Of a stretch of DNA of 64,000 bases, positions 17,907 to 26,319 are shown one piece after another; the first letter of the stretch is position 1; every line of letters begins with the position of its first letter. Below the pieces are notes generated by a model. The model was given only the letters and a program-made list of their open reading frames with translations. It did no database searches and was not told where the DNA came from. Source of the stretch: Paracoccaceae bacterium (lineage in GTDB: Bacteria; Pseudomonadota; Alphaproteobacteria; Rhodobacterales; Rhodobacteraceae); NCBI GenBank assembly GCA_028285485.1, contig JANQPC010000068.1, positions 31,511 through 95,510 on the forward strand. The letters are read 5' to 3'. The translations under genes were made by a program, and so were the position numbers.

Positions 17907-18617
17907 ATGACCGCCCGCGCCCGCAACAACCTCGCCCTATACGATGATGTTGCCGCCCAGTGGTGGTCAGACGAAATCCGCTGGGTGCGCACGTTGAAGA
18001 ATATGGTTCCGGGCCGGCTTGCCTGGTTTGACCGGCACGTCGCGTGGCCGGGCAAAGCAGTACTCGATCTCGGATGTGCGGGCGGTTTCATGGCCGAGGC
18101 GCTGGCGAAGAAGGGCGCCGAGATAACCGGCATTGACCCCGCCGCGCAGGCCATCGCAGCCGCGCGCGCCCACGCCGCCCGCGAGGGGCTGGCGATCCGC
18201 TATGACGTGGGCGTGGGCGAGGCGCTTCCCTATGGCGATGGCGCCTTTGATTGCGTGGTCTGCGTTGATGTGCTGGAGCATGTGGCGGACCTTCAGCGGG
18301 TGATGGCCGAGGTCGCGCGCGTTCTGAAGCCGGGCGGCATGTTTCTCTATGACACGATCAACCGCAACTGGATGGCCCGTTTGGCAACGATCACCGTGGC
18401 CGAAGATATCCTGCGGCTTCTGCCCAAGGGCACGCATGATCCGGACATGTTCATCACGCCGGGCGAACTGGCCGCGGCGATGGCGGGCGCCGGGCTTGAC
18501 GTGGGGCCAACAACCGGGCTGGGGCCGCGCGGTCTGTCCCGCCGGGGCGATTTCACTTTTGGCCCGGTGCCGCTGAAATCCGTGATCTACATGGGCACGG
18601 CCCGGAAGCCGGAATAG
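17907..18617 (+). CDS. UbiG-like class I SAM-dependent methyltransferase
   Basis: A 236-residue methyltransferase related to UbiG, the O-methyltransferase acting twice in ubiquinone synthesis. SAM-binding motif I VLDLGCAGGFMAEALA lies near residue 54, and motif II/III are seen as YGDGAFDCVVCVDVLEHV and VLKPGGMFLYDTINRNW. The N-terminal YDDVAAQWWSDEIRW matches the UbiG-like YD..A..WW start. ATG 17907 follows an AGGA ribosome binding site. Rhodobacterales often carry a second UbiG-like gene, so whether this is the true UbiG cannot be settled here. It runs tail to tail into pxpC. Confidence 0.8.
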   Translation: MTARARNNLALYDDVAAQWWSDEIRWVRTLKNMVPGRLAWFDRHVAWPGKAVLDLGCAGGFMAEALAKKGAEITGIDPAAQAIAAARAHAAREGLAIRYDVGVGEALPYGDGAFDCVVCVDVLEHVADLQRVMAEVARVLKPGGMFLYDTINRNWMARLATITVAEDILRLLPKGTHDPDMFITPGELAAAMAGAGLDVGPTTGLGPRGLSRRGDFTFGPVPLKSVIYMGTARKPE

Positions 18618-18655
18618 GGCCGGTGCGGTGGGGTCGCCATGGCGCCGTCGGCCCT
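18616..18655. terminator. Inverted repeat spanning the stop codons of convergent genes
   Basis: AGGGCCG and CGGCCCT arms, 26 nt apart, overlap both stop codons of the UbiG-like gene and pxpC. It may act as a bidirectional terminator, but the loop is long and there is no T-tract. Confidence 0.3.
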
Positions 18656-19670
18656 AGGGTTCGCCCGCGCGCCCATCCGTCACGCCGCTGATCAGCCCGT
18701 AACCCAGCAAATCGCGCATCTCTCTCGGATCGCGGAGAAGAGCGGTGCGTTTGGACGCGAGCGCGTTTTGCTCCGCCGCGGCCACCCGCGAGATCTTCAC
18801 CGCCTCCTCAAGCCCCACGAAGCGGAAGCGCAGCGCCGCCCCGGGCGGGGCCTGCGCCACGCGCGGCAGATCGGCAGGCAGCACCGAGCCGATCCTGGGG
18901 TACCCCCCCGTTGTGCCGCATTCGGCAAGCAGCACATAAGGCGCGCCATCCCCGGTGATCTGGATATCTCCGGGCACGATGGCTTCTGAGAGGATCGTGA
19001 GGCCCTGCGAGAGGCCGAAGCCCGCGCCCTCTGGTTCCATCCGCACGCCCATGCGGTTGCCGCGCATACCGCGATGGAAGGTTTCCGCCTCAAAGCGCGC
19101 AATGTCGGCGGCCTCAAAGAGATGCGTTTGAAGGCTGGCCACAACGCGGATCGTGCCGCCCTCAAAGCGCGGCTCGGCAGGGATCTGCAAACCCACCGGC
19201 CCACCCGCATCGGGGCCCGCGGGGAGCGTGGTGCCCCCGGCCAGAGGCGCGCCGAGCCCGGCCACTAGATGCGTGCTGCGCGATCCCAGGCGGGCGGGCG
19301 TATCGAGCCCGCCGCCTATCGAAAGGTAGCCATAAACGCCCGCCTCCGCCGGCCCGATCGTCAGCGGCGCGCCTGCGGGCAGGAGGTGGCTTGCGTGCCA
19401 GGCAAGGCGGCGGCCATCGAGCGTTGCGCGCATCGGTGCGCCTGTGAGCGCGATGCGCATCTCTTCGCTGGCCTCGAACACGCCGCCCGCCCCCGCAAGC
19501 TCCAGCACCGCAAGGCCCGGATCCTGGCCCAGAAGTGCCGCGCCCTCGGCCAGAGCCAGCCGGTCTGCCGCGCCGCCGCGGGAAAGGCCGAAGGCCAGGT
19601 TTCCCGGGCGGCCCAGATCCTGCACCGTAACCCCCGGGCCCGCGCGGATAACGGTTAGCGCGCGGCTCAC
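18654..19670 (-). CDS. pxpC: 5-oxoprolinase subunit C-like protein (biotin-dependent carboxyltransferase/KipA family)
   Basis: A 338-residue protein of the PxpC/KipA family (AHS2 domain). Recognised segments include PGVTVQDLGRPGNLAFGLSRGGAADRLAL at the N-terminus and GYPRIGSVLPADLPRVAQ in the C-terminal half, both hallmarks. In the PxpABC enzyme it cooperates with PxpA and PxpB in ATP-dependent opening of 5-oxoproline to glutamate. The GTG at 19670 overlaps the pxpB stop (GTGA) and is preferred to the ATG at 19685. It is the last gene of the operon beginning with the DUF1445 gene. No pxpA is present in the window. Confidence 0.87.
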   Translation of the reverse strand: MSRALTVIRAGPGVTVQDLGRPGNLAFGLSRGGAADRLALAEGAALLGQDPGLAVLELAGAGGVFEASEEMRIALTGAPMRATLDGRRLAWHASHLLPAGAPLTIGPAEAGVYGYLSIGGGLDTPARLGSRSTHLVAGLGAPLAGGTTLPAGPDAGGPVGLQIPAEPRFEGGTIRVVASLQTHLFEAADIARFEAETFHRGMRGNRMGVRMEPEGAGFGLSQGLTILSEAIVPGDIQITGDGAPYVLLAECGTTGGYPRIGSVLPADLPRVAQAPPGAALRFRFVGLEEAVKISRVAAAEQNALASKRTALLRDPREMRDLLGYGLISGVTDGRAGEP

Positions 19671-20389
19671 CCGAGCGCCTCGCAACTGGCCCCGCCCCGG
19701 GGATCGCCCGCAAACGCGGCAAGCGCGTCTGGCGCCACGGCGCAGAACTCAACCTCGTCGCCCGGGCGCAGGAGAAACGGTGTTTCGGTATCCGGCTGGA
19801 AGAGGCGCATGGCGGTTTGCGCCACATGCCGCCACCCGGTGGGCGTGGTGTTCGGAAAGAGCACCAACTGCCGGATCGCAACGCAAAGCCCGCCTGCGGG
19901 CACGGCGGCGGTAATGTCTGTCAGGCGCGGGATATCCCACGCTTCGGGCAACACGCCGAGATAGGGCATGCCGGGCGCGAAGCCGATGGTTTGCACGCGC
20001 AGCCGCGTGGCGCAGATCATCTCTGCTGCAGCCGCCTCTCCTATCCCCGCCGCCTCTGCCGCCTCGGCCAGTTGCGGGCCCGCCGCGCCCCCGAATGCAG
20101 CCGGGATGCGCCAGAGGCGGCGGCCGCTGGGAAGCGGGGCGGCATACCAATCCTGCTCGCCCAAGAGGCGCTCCAGCGCCACGCGCATCTCGCCATGCCC
20201 GATCCGCAAAGGATCAAAGCGCAGATAGGTGGAAACAAGCGAGGTCGCACTTTCCTCAACGCCTGCGATCCCCGCCGCCTCCACCGCATCGCGGAATGCA
20301 AGAGCCGCGCGGTTTGCGGCCTCGCTCAACCCATCACCGAAGGTCACAAGGTAGCCGTCAAACCCTGCAGGCTTGAGTATTGGTTCCAT
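19667..20389 (-). CDS. pxpB: 5-oxoprolinase subunit B-like protein (PxpB/KipI family)
   Basis: A 240-residue AHS1-domain protein. The family signature is visible as IGFAPGMPYLGVLPEAWDIPRL and CVAIRQLVLFPNTTPTGWRHVAQT. The start at ATG 20389 (MEPILKPAGFDGYLV) overlaps the last base of the DUF2848 stop codon; the longer frame to 20518 is inside that gene. It is a partner of PxpC. The same fold occurs in allophanate hydrolases and in KipI, so a role other than oxoproline cleavage remains possible given the missing pxpA. Confidence 0.87.
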   Translation of the reverse strand: MEPILKPAGFDGYLVTFGDGLSEAANRAALAFRDAVEAAGIAGVEESATSLVSTYLRFDPLRIGHGEMRVALERLLGEQDWYAAPLPSGRRLWRIPAAFGGAAGPQLAEAAEAAGIGEAAAAEMICATRLRVQTIGFAPGMPYLGVLPEAWDIPRLTDITAAVPAGGLCVAIRQLVLFPNTTPTGWRHVAQTAMRLFQPDTETPFLLRPGDEVEFCAVAPDALAAFAGDPRGGASCEALG

Positions 20390-21042
20390 CAGGCCACAAC
20401 CGCCAGCGCCGTTACCTGGTATTCGAATGACAGCGCGCGCCCCAGCACCGGATCGCTGAGGCGCATCCGATAGGCGCCCGCGGGCCGCACCCCGCCGATG
20501 GCTGGAAGCGTGCCGCAAAGCATTGCGCCGCCCTCTTCCAGCGGCGCGCCCGCGATCAACTCATCCAGCGGGCGGATCGCGGCGAGTGTACCGGCCTGGT
20601 AACGCACCCAGGCACCGCCCTCTTCAATCTCGCACCCGAGCTCAAGCTGATCGAGATGGCCCGCCACGTCATCGAACCGCCAGAGCGCGCCGCAGAGCGG
20701 CTTGGCGCACACCTGTTTTGACAGCGCAACCGAGGTGGCTTCCAGCGCCCTGTCGGTATGATCCGACCCAAGGCCAAGCCAGAGCGCGCCCGCTGCGCGG
20801 ATCACCAGAGGCTCGATCTCGCCCGAACTGTCAGGGCCCACCACATCGATCCCCGCGTCGTGTGTAAGGAGGCCACGCGCGACCCGGTAGTAGAGCGGCA
20901 CCTCTGAGGGCGGCGCCACGCCCAGCGCGGCGAGTTCTTCGATATGGTGATCAACCGCGGCGCGGTCGCGCCCCGTCCACCCCGCTACCACGGCATGGGT
21001 GATCGCGATCTCGCGCGGCCCGTCAGGCGTTTCGAACTGCAT
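20389..21042 (-). CDS. DUF2848 family protein
   Basis: A 217-residue protein matching the DUF2848 pattern: VVAGWTGRDRAAVDHHIEEL near the N-terminus, then GSDHTDRALEA and SKQVCAKPL. DUF2848 resembles the fumarylacetoacetate-hydrolase fold, and no biochemical role is known to me. It is embedded between the TRAP large permease gene (3-nt gap) and pxpB (1-nt overlap), so it should act on the same imported compound. A hydrolase or lyase acting on a ring-opened or keto acid is a guess. Confidence 0.8.
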   Translation of the reverse strand: MQFETPDGPREIAITHAVVAGWTGRDRAAVDHHIEELAALGVAPPSEVPLYYRVARGLLTHDAGIDVVGPDSSGEIEPLVIRAAGALWLGLGSDHTDRALEATSVALSKQVCAKPLCGALWRFDDVAGHLDQLELGCEIEEGGAWVRYQAGTLAAIRPLDELIAGAPLEEGGAMLCGTLPAIGGVRPAGAYRMRLSDPVLGRALSFEYQVTALAVVA

Positions 21043-21045
21043 CCC

Positions 21046-22335
21046 CTATCCCTCGCTCAGCACCGAGGGCAGATATAGCGCGATGGCGGGGAAGAGGATC
21101 AAGAGCGCCACCATGATCAGCATCGCGATCACATAGGGGATCGCGCCCACCATCACCTCGCCCATCCGCCCGGTTTTTCGCGCGCCCTGCACCACGTAGA
21201 GGTTCAACCCCACCGGCGGCGTGATCAGCGCCATCTCGATGAGCACGATCATCAGAATGCCGAACCAGATCGGATCGAAGCCCTGCGCGATGACAAGCGG
21301 CACGATGATCGGGATCGTCACCACCATGAGAGAGAGCGTTTCGATGAAGAACCCCAGCACGATGTAGATCACCACCACCACGAGGATCAGCCCGGTGGGC
21401 GAAAGGCCCATGCCATCGAGCAGTCCCTGAAGCTCCCGCCCAAGCCCCGCCGAGGCCAGCGTGAAATTCAGAAACGAGGCGCCGATGACCACGAGCATGA
21501 TCATTGAGGTGATCTTGATCGTGCCCAGCAGGCTGTCGGCAAACATCGAAAGGCTCACACCGCCGAAGAGCGCGGCGATCACGATGGCGCCTGCAACGCC
21601 GACCGCGGCGGCCTCGGTAGGCGTGGCCCAGCCCTGATAAATCGTGCCGATGATCACAGTGAAAAGCAGCACAATGGGGATGAGATGCAAAAGCGCGCGC
21701 AACATCTCTGCCAGCGGGAAGGTGCGGCGGGTGCCGCCAAGTTCGGGCCGGATCAGGCAGATCACCGCGGTGATCGCCATGAAGCCAAGCGCCAGCGCCA
21801 CGCCGGGGATGAGCCCGGCCAGAAACAGCTGTGGGATCGAGGTTTGGGTGAGAAAGCCGTAGACGATAAGGTTGATCGAGGGCGGGATCATGATGCCAAG
21901 CGTGCCGCCTGCGGCGATGGCCCCGGAGAAGAGCCGCGGATCGTAGCCGAGCTTCTCGGCCTGTGGCATGGCCACGGTCGCAACCGTCGCCGCCGTGGCG
22001 ACGGAAGAGCCTGAGGTGGCCGAAAACATCGTGGCGGTGGCGACATTGGCGTGCACCAGCCCGCCCGGCATCCAGCTCACCCACCTGTCCAGCGCGGCAT
22101 AGGTGCGCGTGGCGATGCCGGAGCGCACGAGAATCTCGCCCAGAAGCACGAAGAAGGGGATCGCGATCAGCGTGGCGTTGTTGGAGGTGGACCAGACGAG
22201 GTTCCCAAGCCCCCGGATCAGCGGGAAAGGCGAAAAGAACGCATCCACCCCGAAGCCCAGCAGAAACAGCACGATCCCCACAGGGATCGAAAGCGCAAGC
22301 AGGCCCAGCAGACCCGCAGCAATCGCCCAGATCAT
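21046..22335 (-). CDS. dctM: TRAP transporter large permease (DctM)
   Basis: Inner-membrane TRAP transporter subunit M, 429 residues with about 12 hydrophobic segments. Hallmarks include NATLIAIPFFVLLGEILVRSG, SVATAATVATVAMPQAEKLGYDP and IMIPPSINLIVYG. It drives Na+-coupled uptake of an organic acid with the small permease (4-nt overlap upstream) and the binding protein. Substrate is unknown; the operon points to 5-oxoproline, a D-amino acid derivative or a related cyclic amide. Confidence 0.93.
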   Translation of the reverse strand: MIWAIAAGLLGLLALSIPVGIVLFLLGFGVDAFFSPFPLIRGLGNLVWSTSNNATLIAIPFFVLLGEILVRSGIATRTYAALDRWVSWMPGGLVHANVATATMFSATSGSSVATAATVATVAMPQAEKLGYDPRLFSGAIAAGGTLGIMIPPSINLIVYGFLTQTSIPQLFLAGLIPGVALALGFMAITAVICLIRPELGGTRRTFPLAEMLRALLHLIPIVLLFTVIIGTIYQGWATPTEAAAVGVAGAIVIAALFGGVSLSMFADSLLGTIKITSMIMLVVIGASFLNFTLASAGLGRELQGLLDGMGLSPTGLILVVVVIYIVLGFFIETLSLMVVTIPIIVPLVIAQGFDPIWFGILMIVLIEMALITPPVGLNLYVVQGARKTGRMGEVMVGAIPYVIAMLIMVALLILFPAIALYLPSVLSEG

Positions 22336-22880
22336 GGCGCCCCGTCCTCTTCGCCGAAGCAGCCGATGGCTTCGTCGGCTTGCACGAACCGGCCTTTCAT
22401 GACCAGCATCGCGGCGGCCACAAACGTGAGCCAGGCCATGGCGGCAAACCAGATCCAGCCCGCAAACCAGGGTGCCTGCACCCAGGCCAGCGGGGTTTCA
22501 AGCGGGGTATTGGCGCGCGAGCCGTTCTCAAGCGAGCGCGCCAGAACCGGCCAGCATTTGTAAGCGATCAGCGTAACCGTGCCGGTGAGCACCAGCATCG
22601 CGAAGAGATCCACCAGGGCCCGGCCACGCGGGCCCGCTCGGCGGCGCAGGATATCGATCCGCACATGGCCAAGCTCCAGCAGCGTGAACGCCATGCCCCA
22701 GGAGGTGGCAATGGCCATCACGTAGCCCGAGATCTCATCGGTGCCGCCAAAGGAAGAACCAAGCTGGCGCAGCACGATATCGGCCAGAACGATTGCTGCG
22801 CAGGCCATGAGCCCCGCGCCGGTGAGAAGCGCGATGCGGCGGTTGAACCGCCGCACCGTATCAAGCAACCGTTCTTCCAT
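22332..22880 (-). CDS. dctQ: TRAP transporter small permease (DctQ)
   Basis: A 182-residue DctQ-type subunit with four membrane helices: LLTGAGLMACAAIVLADIVLRQ, YVMAIATSWGMAFTLLELGHVRID, LVDLFAMLVLTGTVTLIAY and WIWFAAMAWLTFVAAAMLVM. The start is ATG 22880 (MEERLLDTVRRF), 8 nt after the binding-protein stop codon; the frame to 22973 lies within the binding-protein gene. It overlaps dctM by 4 nt. Confidence 0.9.
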   Translation of the reverse strand: MEERLLDTVRRFNRRIALLTGAGLMACAAIVLADIVLRQLGSSFGGTDEISGYVMAIATSWGMAFTLLELGHVRIDILRRRAGPRGRALVDLFAMLVLTGTVTLIAYKCWPVLARSLENGSRANTPLETPLAWVQAPWFAGWIWFAAMAWLTFVAAAMLVMKGRFVQADEAIGCFGEEDGAP

Positions 22881-22888
22881 CGGGCGCG

Positions 22889-23923
22889 TCAGCTGCCGAT
22901 CTGCACGCCGACAACGCTGCCCACGCTTGCGTTCCAGCGTTCGGCCCAATCCCCGCCCGCGCGTTCCGCCCAATCGGGCAGAACTTCGTTGACCAGAACG
23001 CCGCGCGCCTTCTCGAAATCGGCATCAGAGACATCAACGAGCGTCATCCCCCGTGCATCGCCCGCCGGGCAATCGCCATTGCCGGTGAGGCAGGCGATAT
23101 CGTTGACAAGCGCATCCTGGGCGCTGGCCCAGGCGGGATCCTCGAACTCAGAGGCCACCTGCGCGGTGATCAATTCCTGCGTTCCGGCATCGAGCGCGTT
23201 CCACTTATCCATGTTCATGGCGGTCACCACGCTATCCCAGCCCCCGAGCGGGATCGGCATGAGGTGGGTGGACACTTCCCACCAGCCCGCGGAGTAGCCC
23301 GAGCCCGCGCCGGTGACCGCGCAATCCACAACGCCCTTCTGGAGCGCGCCGGGCACCTCGGAGAAGCCCACATTCACGCCCTCTGCGCCGAGCGCTTCGA
23401 GGAACTTGGCGGTCATCCGGCCAGAGGCGCGCACCTTCAGGCCCTCAAGATCGGCGAGTTCCGAGACCTCGGCATTGCAGAACACCACCTGCGGCGGATA
23501 GGGCGCGATCGCCAAGACCTTGCTGTTGAAGCGATCGGCATAGATATCCTCCACCATAGGGCGCGCGGCATCGACCATCGCGCGCGCCTCATCCGCCGTC
23601 AGCGCCAGAAGCGGCACATCGAGCCCTTCAAGCTCCGGCGCATCGGCCACGGCGTAGTCGGCCACCGTCATGGCCACGTCGTAAACACCATCGCCCAGCA
23701 GGCGGAACACATCGCCCACGCCGAGGTTCATCTGGTTATGGGTGGTCAGCGCCACATTGAGCGTGCCGCCCGAAGCCGCGGGCAGCGTTTCGCCCCAGAA
23801 CGGGGCTTCATATTGCTGGTGCAGCGGCAGGCCGGACCAGCTTCCCACCACCGAAAGATCTTCGGCCAATGCGGGCGCGGCAAGGGCTGTGGAGGCGATG
23901 AGGAAAGTCAACGTGCGTGTCAT
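22889..23923 (-). CDS. dctP: TRAP transporter substrate-binding protein (DctP family)
   Basis: Periplasmic binding protein, 344 residues, with a Sec signal peptide (MTRTLTFLIASTALAAPALAE). The DctP-family ligand-binding core is visible as LEGLKVRASGRMTAKFLEALGAEGVNVGFSEVPGALQKGVVD, where the Arg in VRASGR is the usual carboxylate anchor, so the ligand is probably an organic acid anion. Two Cys residues near the C-terminus (IACLTGNGDCP) may form a disulfide. It lies 21 nt downstream of the DUF1445 gene. Confidence 0.92.
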   Translation of the reverse strand: MTRTLTFLIASTALAAPALAEDLSVVGSWSGLPLHQQYEAPFWGETLPAASGGTLNVALTTHNQMNLGVGDVFRLLGDGVYDVAMTVADYAVADAPELEGLDVPLLALTADEARAMVDAARPMVEDIYADRFNSKVLAIAPYPPQVVFCNAEVSELADLEGLKVRASGRMTAKFLEALGAEGVNVGFSEVPGALQKGVVDCAVTGAGSGYSAGWWEVSTHLMPIPLGGWDSVVTAMNMDKWNALDAGTQELITAQVASEFEDPAWASAQDALVNDIACLTGNGDCPAGDARGMTLVDVSDADFEKARGVLVNEVLPDWAERAGGDWAERWNASVGSVVGVQIGS

Positions 23924-23944
23924 GGGTTTCTCCTTGTTGGAACG

Positions 23945-24763
23945 TCAGGCGTGTTGGGTCAGAACCGGCACTTCGGCATCTTCAGCGATATCGGTAATCA
24001 GCATGTGGCCGGGCTTGTGTGTGATGCAGATCGGCAGGCGCGCGGCTTCGATGGCCACCTGGGGGGTAACCCCGCAGGCCCAGAACACGGGCACATGGCC
24101 CTCGGGCACCGGCGCGGGATCGCCCCAATCGGGGCGCGCGAGATCGGCAATCCCGAGCGCAGCGGGATTGCCTGCATGAACCGGTGCGCCATGGGCCAGC
24201 GGGTAGCGGCGTGAGATCTCGGCGGCCTCGTTCACCCGGCCCTCGGGGATCGCGCGCATGGAGACGACCATCTTGCCGGCGAAGGGCCCCGCCGGCACCG
24301 TTTCGATGTTCGAGCGGAACATGGGCACCGTCTTGTCATGATCGATGTGCCAGAGCGGAAGGCCCGCGGCCTGAAGCGCGCGTTCGAAGGTGAAAGAACA
24401 GCCTAGCGCAAAGGCCACGAAATCGTCCTGCCAGAGATCGGCGATATCGGTCACCGATCCGGCAAGCTGCCCATCGCGATAGATGTTGTAGGCGGGCACG
24501 TCGCTTCGGATATCGAGATCGCCGCCCATGGTGGCCAGCCAGGGGTTGCCGGTATCGGACACACCCGTCAGCGGACAGGGTTTGGGATTGCGCTGGCAAT
24601 AGCGCATGAAATCCAGCGCATAGGCCGCGGGCATGATCGCGAGGTTGGCCTGCAGATACCCCTGCCCCAGCCCGGCCGTGTGCGAGGCGTAGCGGCGGCT
24701 GCGGATCGCGGCGCGCACATCGGCAACCGCACTGCCCTTCAGTGTTTCGTAGAGTTCCGACAT
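23945..24763 (-). CDS. Putative hydro-lyase, DUF1445 (D-glutamate cyclase-like N-terminal family)
   Basis: A 272-residue DUF1445 protein. Family landmarks are GYLQANLAIMPAAYALDFMRYCQRNPKPCPL, DIRSDVPAYNIYRDG, DDFVAFALGCSFTFE and a C-terminal HVPVFWACGVTPQ with ITHKPGHMLITD. DUF1445 is found fused in mammalian D-glutamate cyclase, an enzyme that makes 5-oxo-D-proline from D-glutamate, and next to oxoprolinase genes in bacteria. A role in D-glutamate/5-oxoproline metabolism therefore fits, but the activity is not established for this family. It is the first structural gene after the LysR gene and has its own probable promoter. Confidence 0.83.
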   Translation of the reverse strand: MSELYETLKGSAVADVRAAIRSRRYASHTAGLGQGYLQANLAIMPAAYALDFMRYCQRNPKPCPLTGVSDTGNPWLATMGGDLDIRSDVPAYNIYRDGQLAGSVTDIADLWQDDFVAFALGCSFTFERALQAAGLPLWHIDHDKTVPMFRSNIETVPAGPFAGKMVVSMRAIPEGRVNEAAEISRRYPLAHGAPVHAGNPAALGIADLARPDWGDPAPVPEGHVPVFWACGVTPQVAIEAARLPICITHKPGHMLITDIAEDAEVPVLTQHA

Positions 24764-24798
24764 GCCCCGCCTTTCGCGGCCAAGGCTGCCGCCGGGCC

Positions 24799-24804
24799 AT
24801 CATA
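24799..24804 (-). promoter_or_regulatory. Candidate -10 element for the DUF1445-TRAP-PxpBC operon
   Basis: TATGAT on the minus strand (5/6 match to TATAAT) lies 35 nt before the DUF1445 start. No good -35 is visible at the right distance, which fits an activator-dependent promoter with the LysR-type dyad just upstream. Confidence 0.4.
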
Positions 24805-24833
24805 AAAGCAAATCGAAAGATTTTACTCTAAGG

Positions 24834-24850
24834 CATAAATTCTCTTTATG
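24834..24850. promoter_or_regulatory. LysR-type T-N11-A dyad upstream of the DUF1445 operon
   Basis: CATAAATTCTCTTTATG is a perfect 6-bp inverted repeat with a 5-nt centre and fits the T-N11-A consensus for LysR regulators. It overlaps the lysR stop codon and lies about 70-87 nt upstream of the DUF1445 start, within an AT-rich island in GC-rich surroundings. It is the likely binding site of the LysR protein encoded at 24846-25745. Confidence 0.55.
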
Positions 24851-25745
24851 CGTCTGCCCGTCGCGCATAAGCCCGAGCCACCTCCTGCGCCATGGCTCCG
24901 GCAGTTTGGTTGAGGTGGCTTTTCGGTGCCCGAAGAAACGAAGCGGTGAATTCCAGGGGCTGCGGAACCCAGCCCGGATCAAACTCCCGTATCCGCCCCG
25001 CACGCACATGATCCGCGCCCAGCGCACGCGGCAGGACCGCCACGCCCATATCCGCCTCGACCAGCCGGAAACAGGCCGAAAGCGAGGAGGAGGGGAACAG
25101 CGCCACGTCCGGCCCGCCCCGCTCCATCAGCATCTCCTTGAGTTCCTGAAAGGGCCGCGTGTTGCGCGCGTAGCTCATCACCGGGAGGGTGAGATATGCC
25201 CCGGCCATCTCTGCCGGATCGCGCGCGGCAGCACAGTACCACGCCAGATCGAAACCCGGCAGCGCGATGTTTTCGACGGTGTATTCCGAGATCGGGCCAA
25301 GCAGGATCGCCAGATCAATCTCGCGCCCCAGAAGCGCCGCGCGCAGATCGGTGGACACATCCACATTCACTTCGATCTCAAGCTTGGGATAGGCATCGTG
25401 GAGGCGCGAGACAAGCTCTGGCAACCAGCACTGCGCGACCGTCTCGGACGCGCCAAGCCTCAGCCGGCCCTCTACGCCGGCGGGATCGGCCACATCGCGC
25501 ACCACGCGTTCGACGAGATGTTCGAAGCTTTCGGCATGGGCGAGCAGCAACTCGCCACGTTTTGTCAGCCGCAGCCCGCCGCCCGTGCGATCGAACAGAT
25601 CGCAGCCCAGCGCCCCCTCAAGGCTTTTGATACGGGTGGTGACGGCGGGTTGGGTGAGGTTCTGCGCAATCGCGGCACGGCGCACACCGCCAAGGCGGAC
25701 CACGGCCAGAAAGGTTCGCATCTGTTCAAGCGTGAATCGCGCCAT
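24846..25745 (-). CDS. LysR-family transcriptional regulator
   Basis: A 299-residue LysR-type regulator. The N-terminal winged helix is FTLEQMRTFLAVVRLGGVRRAAIAQNLTQPAVTTRIKSLE, followed by a periplasmic-binding-like effector domain (LRLGASETVAQCWLPELVSRLHDAYPKLEIEV). Start ATG 25745 (MARFTLEQM) is chosen; the frame to 25916 has no family character. Unusually for LysR it is encoded in the same direction and directly upstream of its likely target operon, from which it is separated by 82 nt. Confidence 0.92.
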   Translation of the reverse strand: MARFTLEQMRTFLAVVRLGGVRRAAIAQNLTQPAVTTRIKSLEGALGCDLFDRTGGGLRLTKRGELLLAHAESFEHLVERVVRDVADPAGVEGRLRLGASETVAQCWLPELVSRLHDAYPKLEIEVNVDVSTDLRAALLGREIDLAILLGPISEYTVENIALPGFDLAWYCAAARDPAEMAGAYLTLPVMSYARNTRPFQELKEMLMERGGPDVALFPSSSLSACFRLVEADMGVAVLPRALGADHVRAGRIREFDPGWVPQPLEFTASFLRAPKSHLNQTAGAMAQEVARAYARRADA

Positions 25746-25824
25746 GGCGCACCGTCGCATATTGGCGGGCGGGCTGTGTAGCCTTGCGCCGATGCGATCG
25801 GGTGAGCGCGCATGGCGGCGCGCC

Positions 25825-26187
25825 CTACCCCTCGCGCTGGGCCACCACGCGCAGCAGCGCCGCCAGCAGGGAATGCGGCAGCGTGGGGCCGCGCCCGATG
25901 CCAATGTATTCGTCACTGTCGCGGCTGGAAGTTTTGCGTAGCGAGCAGGTCCAATGCCCGTTCGGCTGCCACGCCTTGCCCTTCACGCTCACCGTCCAGC
26001 CTGGAAGCATCGCGTAGATCAGTTCAAGAATCCGATCCGTCGAATCAAGATCGGGCGATGAAAACGCCCCGGCCTCGCCCGCCGCGATCCTGTTGATCTC
26101 GCCAAGCGCGGCGCCTGCCAGCGCCTCATCAATCGTCAGCGCGGCTTCGAGCCTGTCCGACAATTCCTGCAGTTTTGTCTCACCCAT
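25825..26187 (-). CDS. Small conserved hypothetical protein (120 aa)
   Basis: No recognised domain. The 120-residue product starts MGETKLQELSDRLEAALTIDEAL after an AGGAGG ribosome binding site, and has a helical N-terminal half followed by a beta-rich part (GWTVSVKGKAWQPNGHWTCSL, IGIGRGPTLPHSLLAALLRVV). The longer antisense frame extending to 26589 runs into the opposite strand of ppsA and is rejected. Divergent from ppsA, with 132 nt of shared promoter region. Confidence 0.6.
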   Translation of the reverse strand: MGETKLQELSDRLEAALTIDEALAGAALGEINRIAAGEAGAFSSPDLDSTDRILELIYAMLPGWTVSVKGKAWQPNGHWTCSLRKTSSRDSDEYIGIGRGPTLPHSLLAALLRVVAQREG

Positions 26188-26319
26188 TTGCCCTGGTCCT
26201 CCTGGCTGTCCCCAAGCTTCAGGCAACGGCGCAGGCGCCTCCTTGACGCTGATCAAGGCGGGCGCGCCCCCGGCGCCTAGGATCAGATCAGGATTTCCAA
26301 TCAGCCCAAGGGATTTTCC

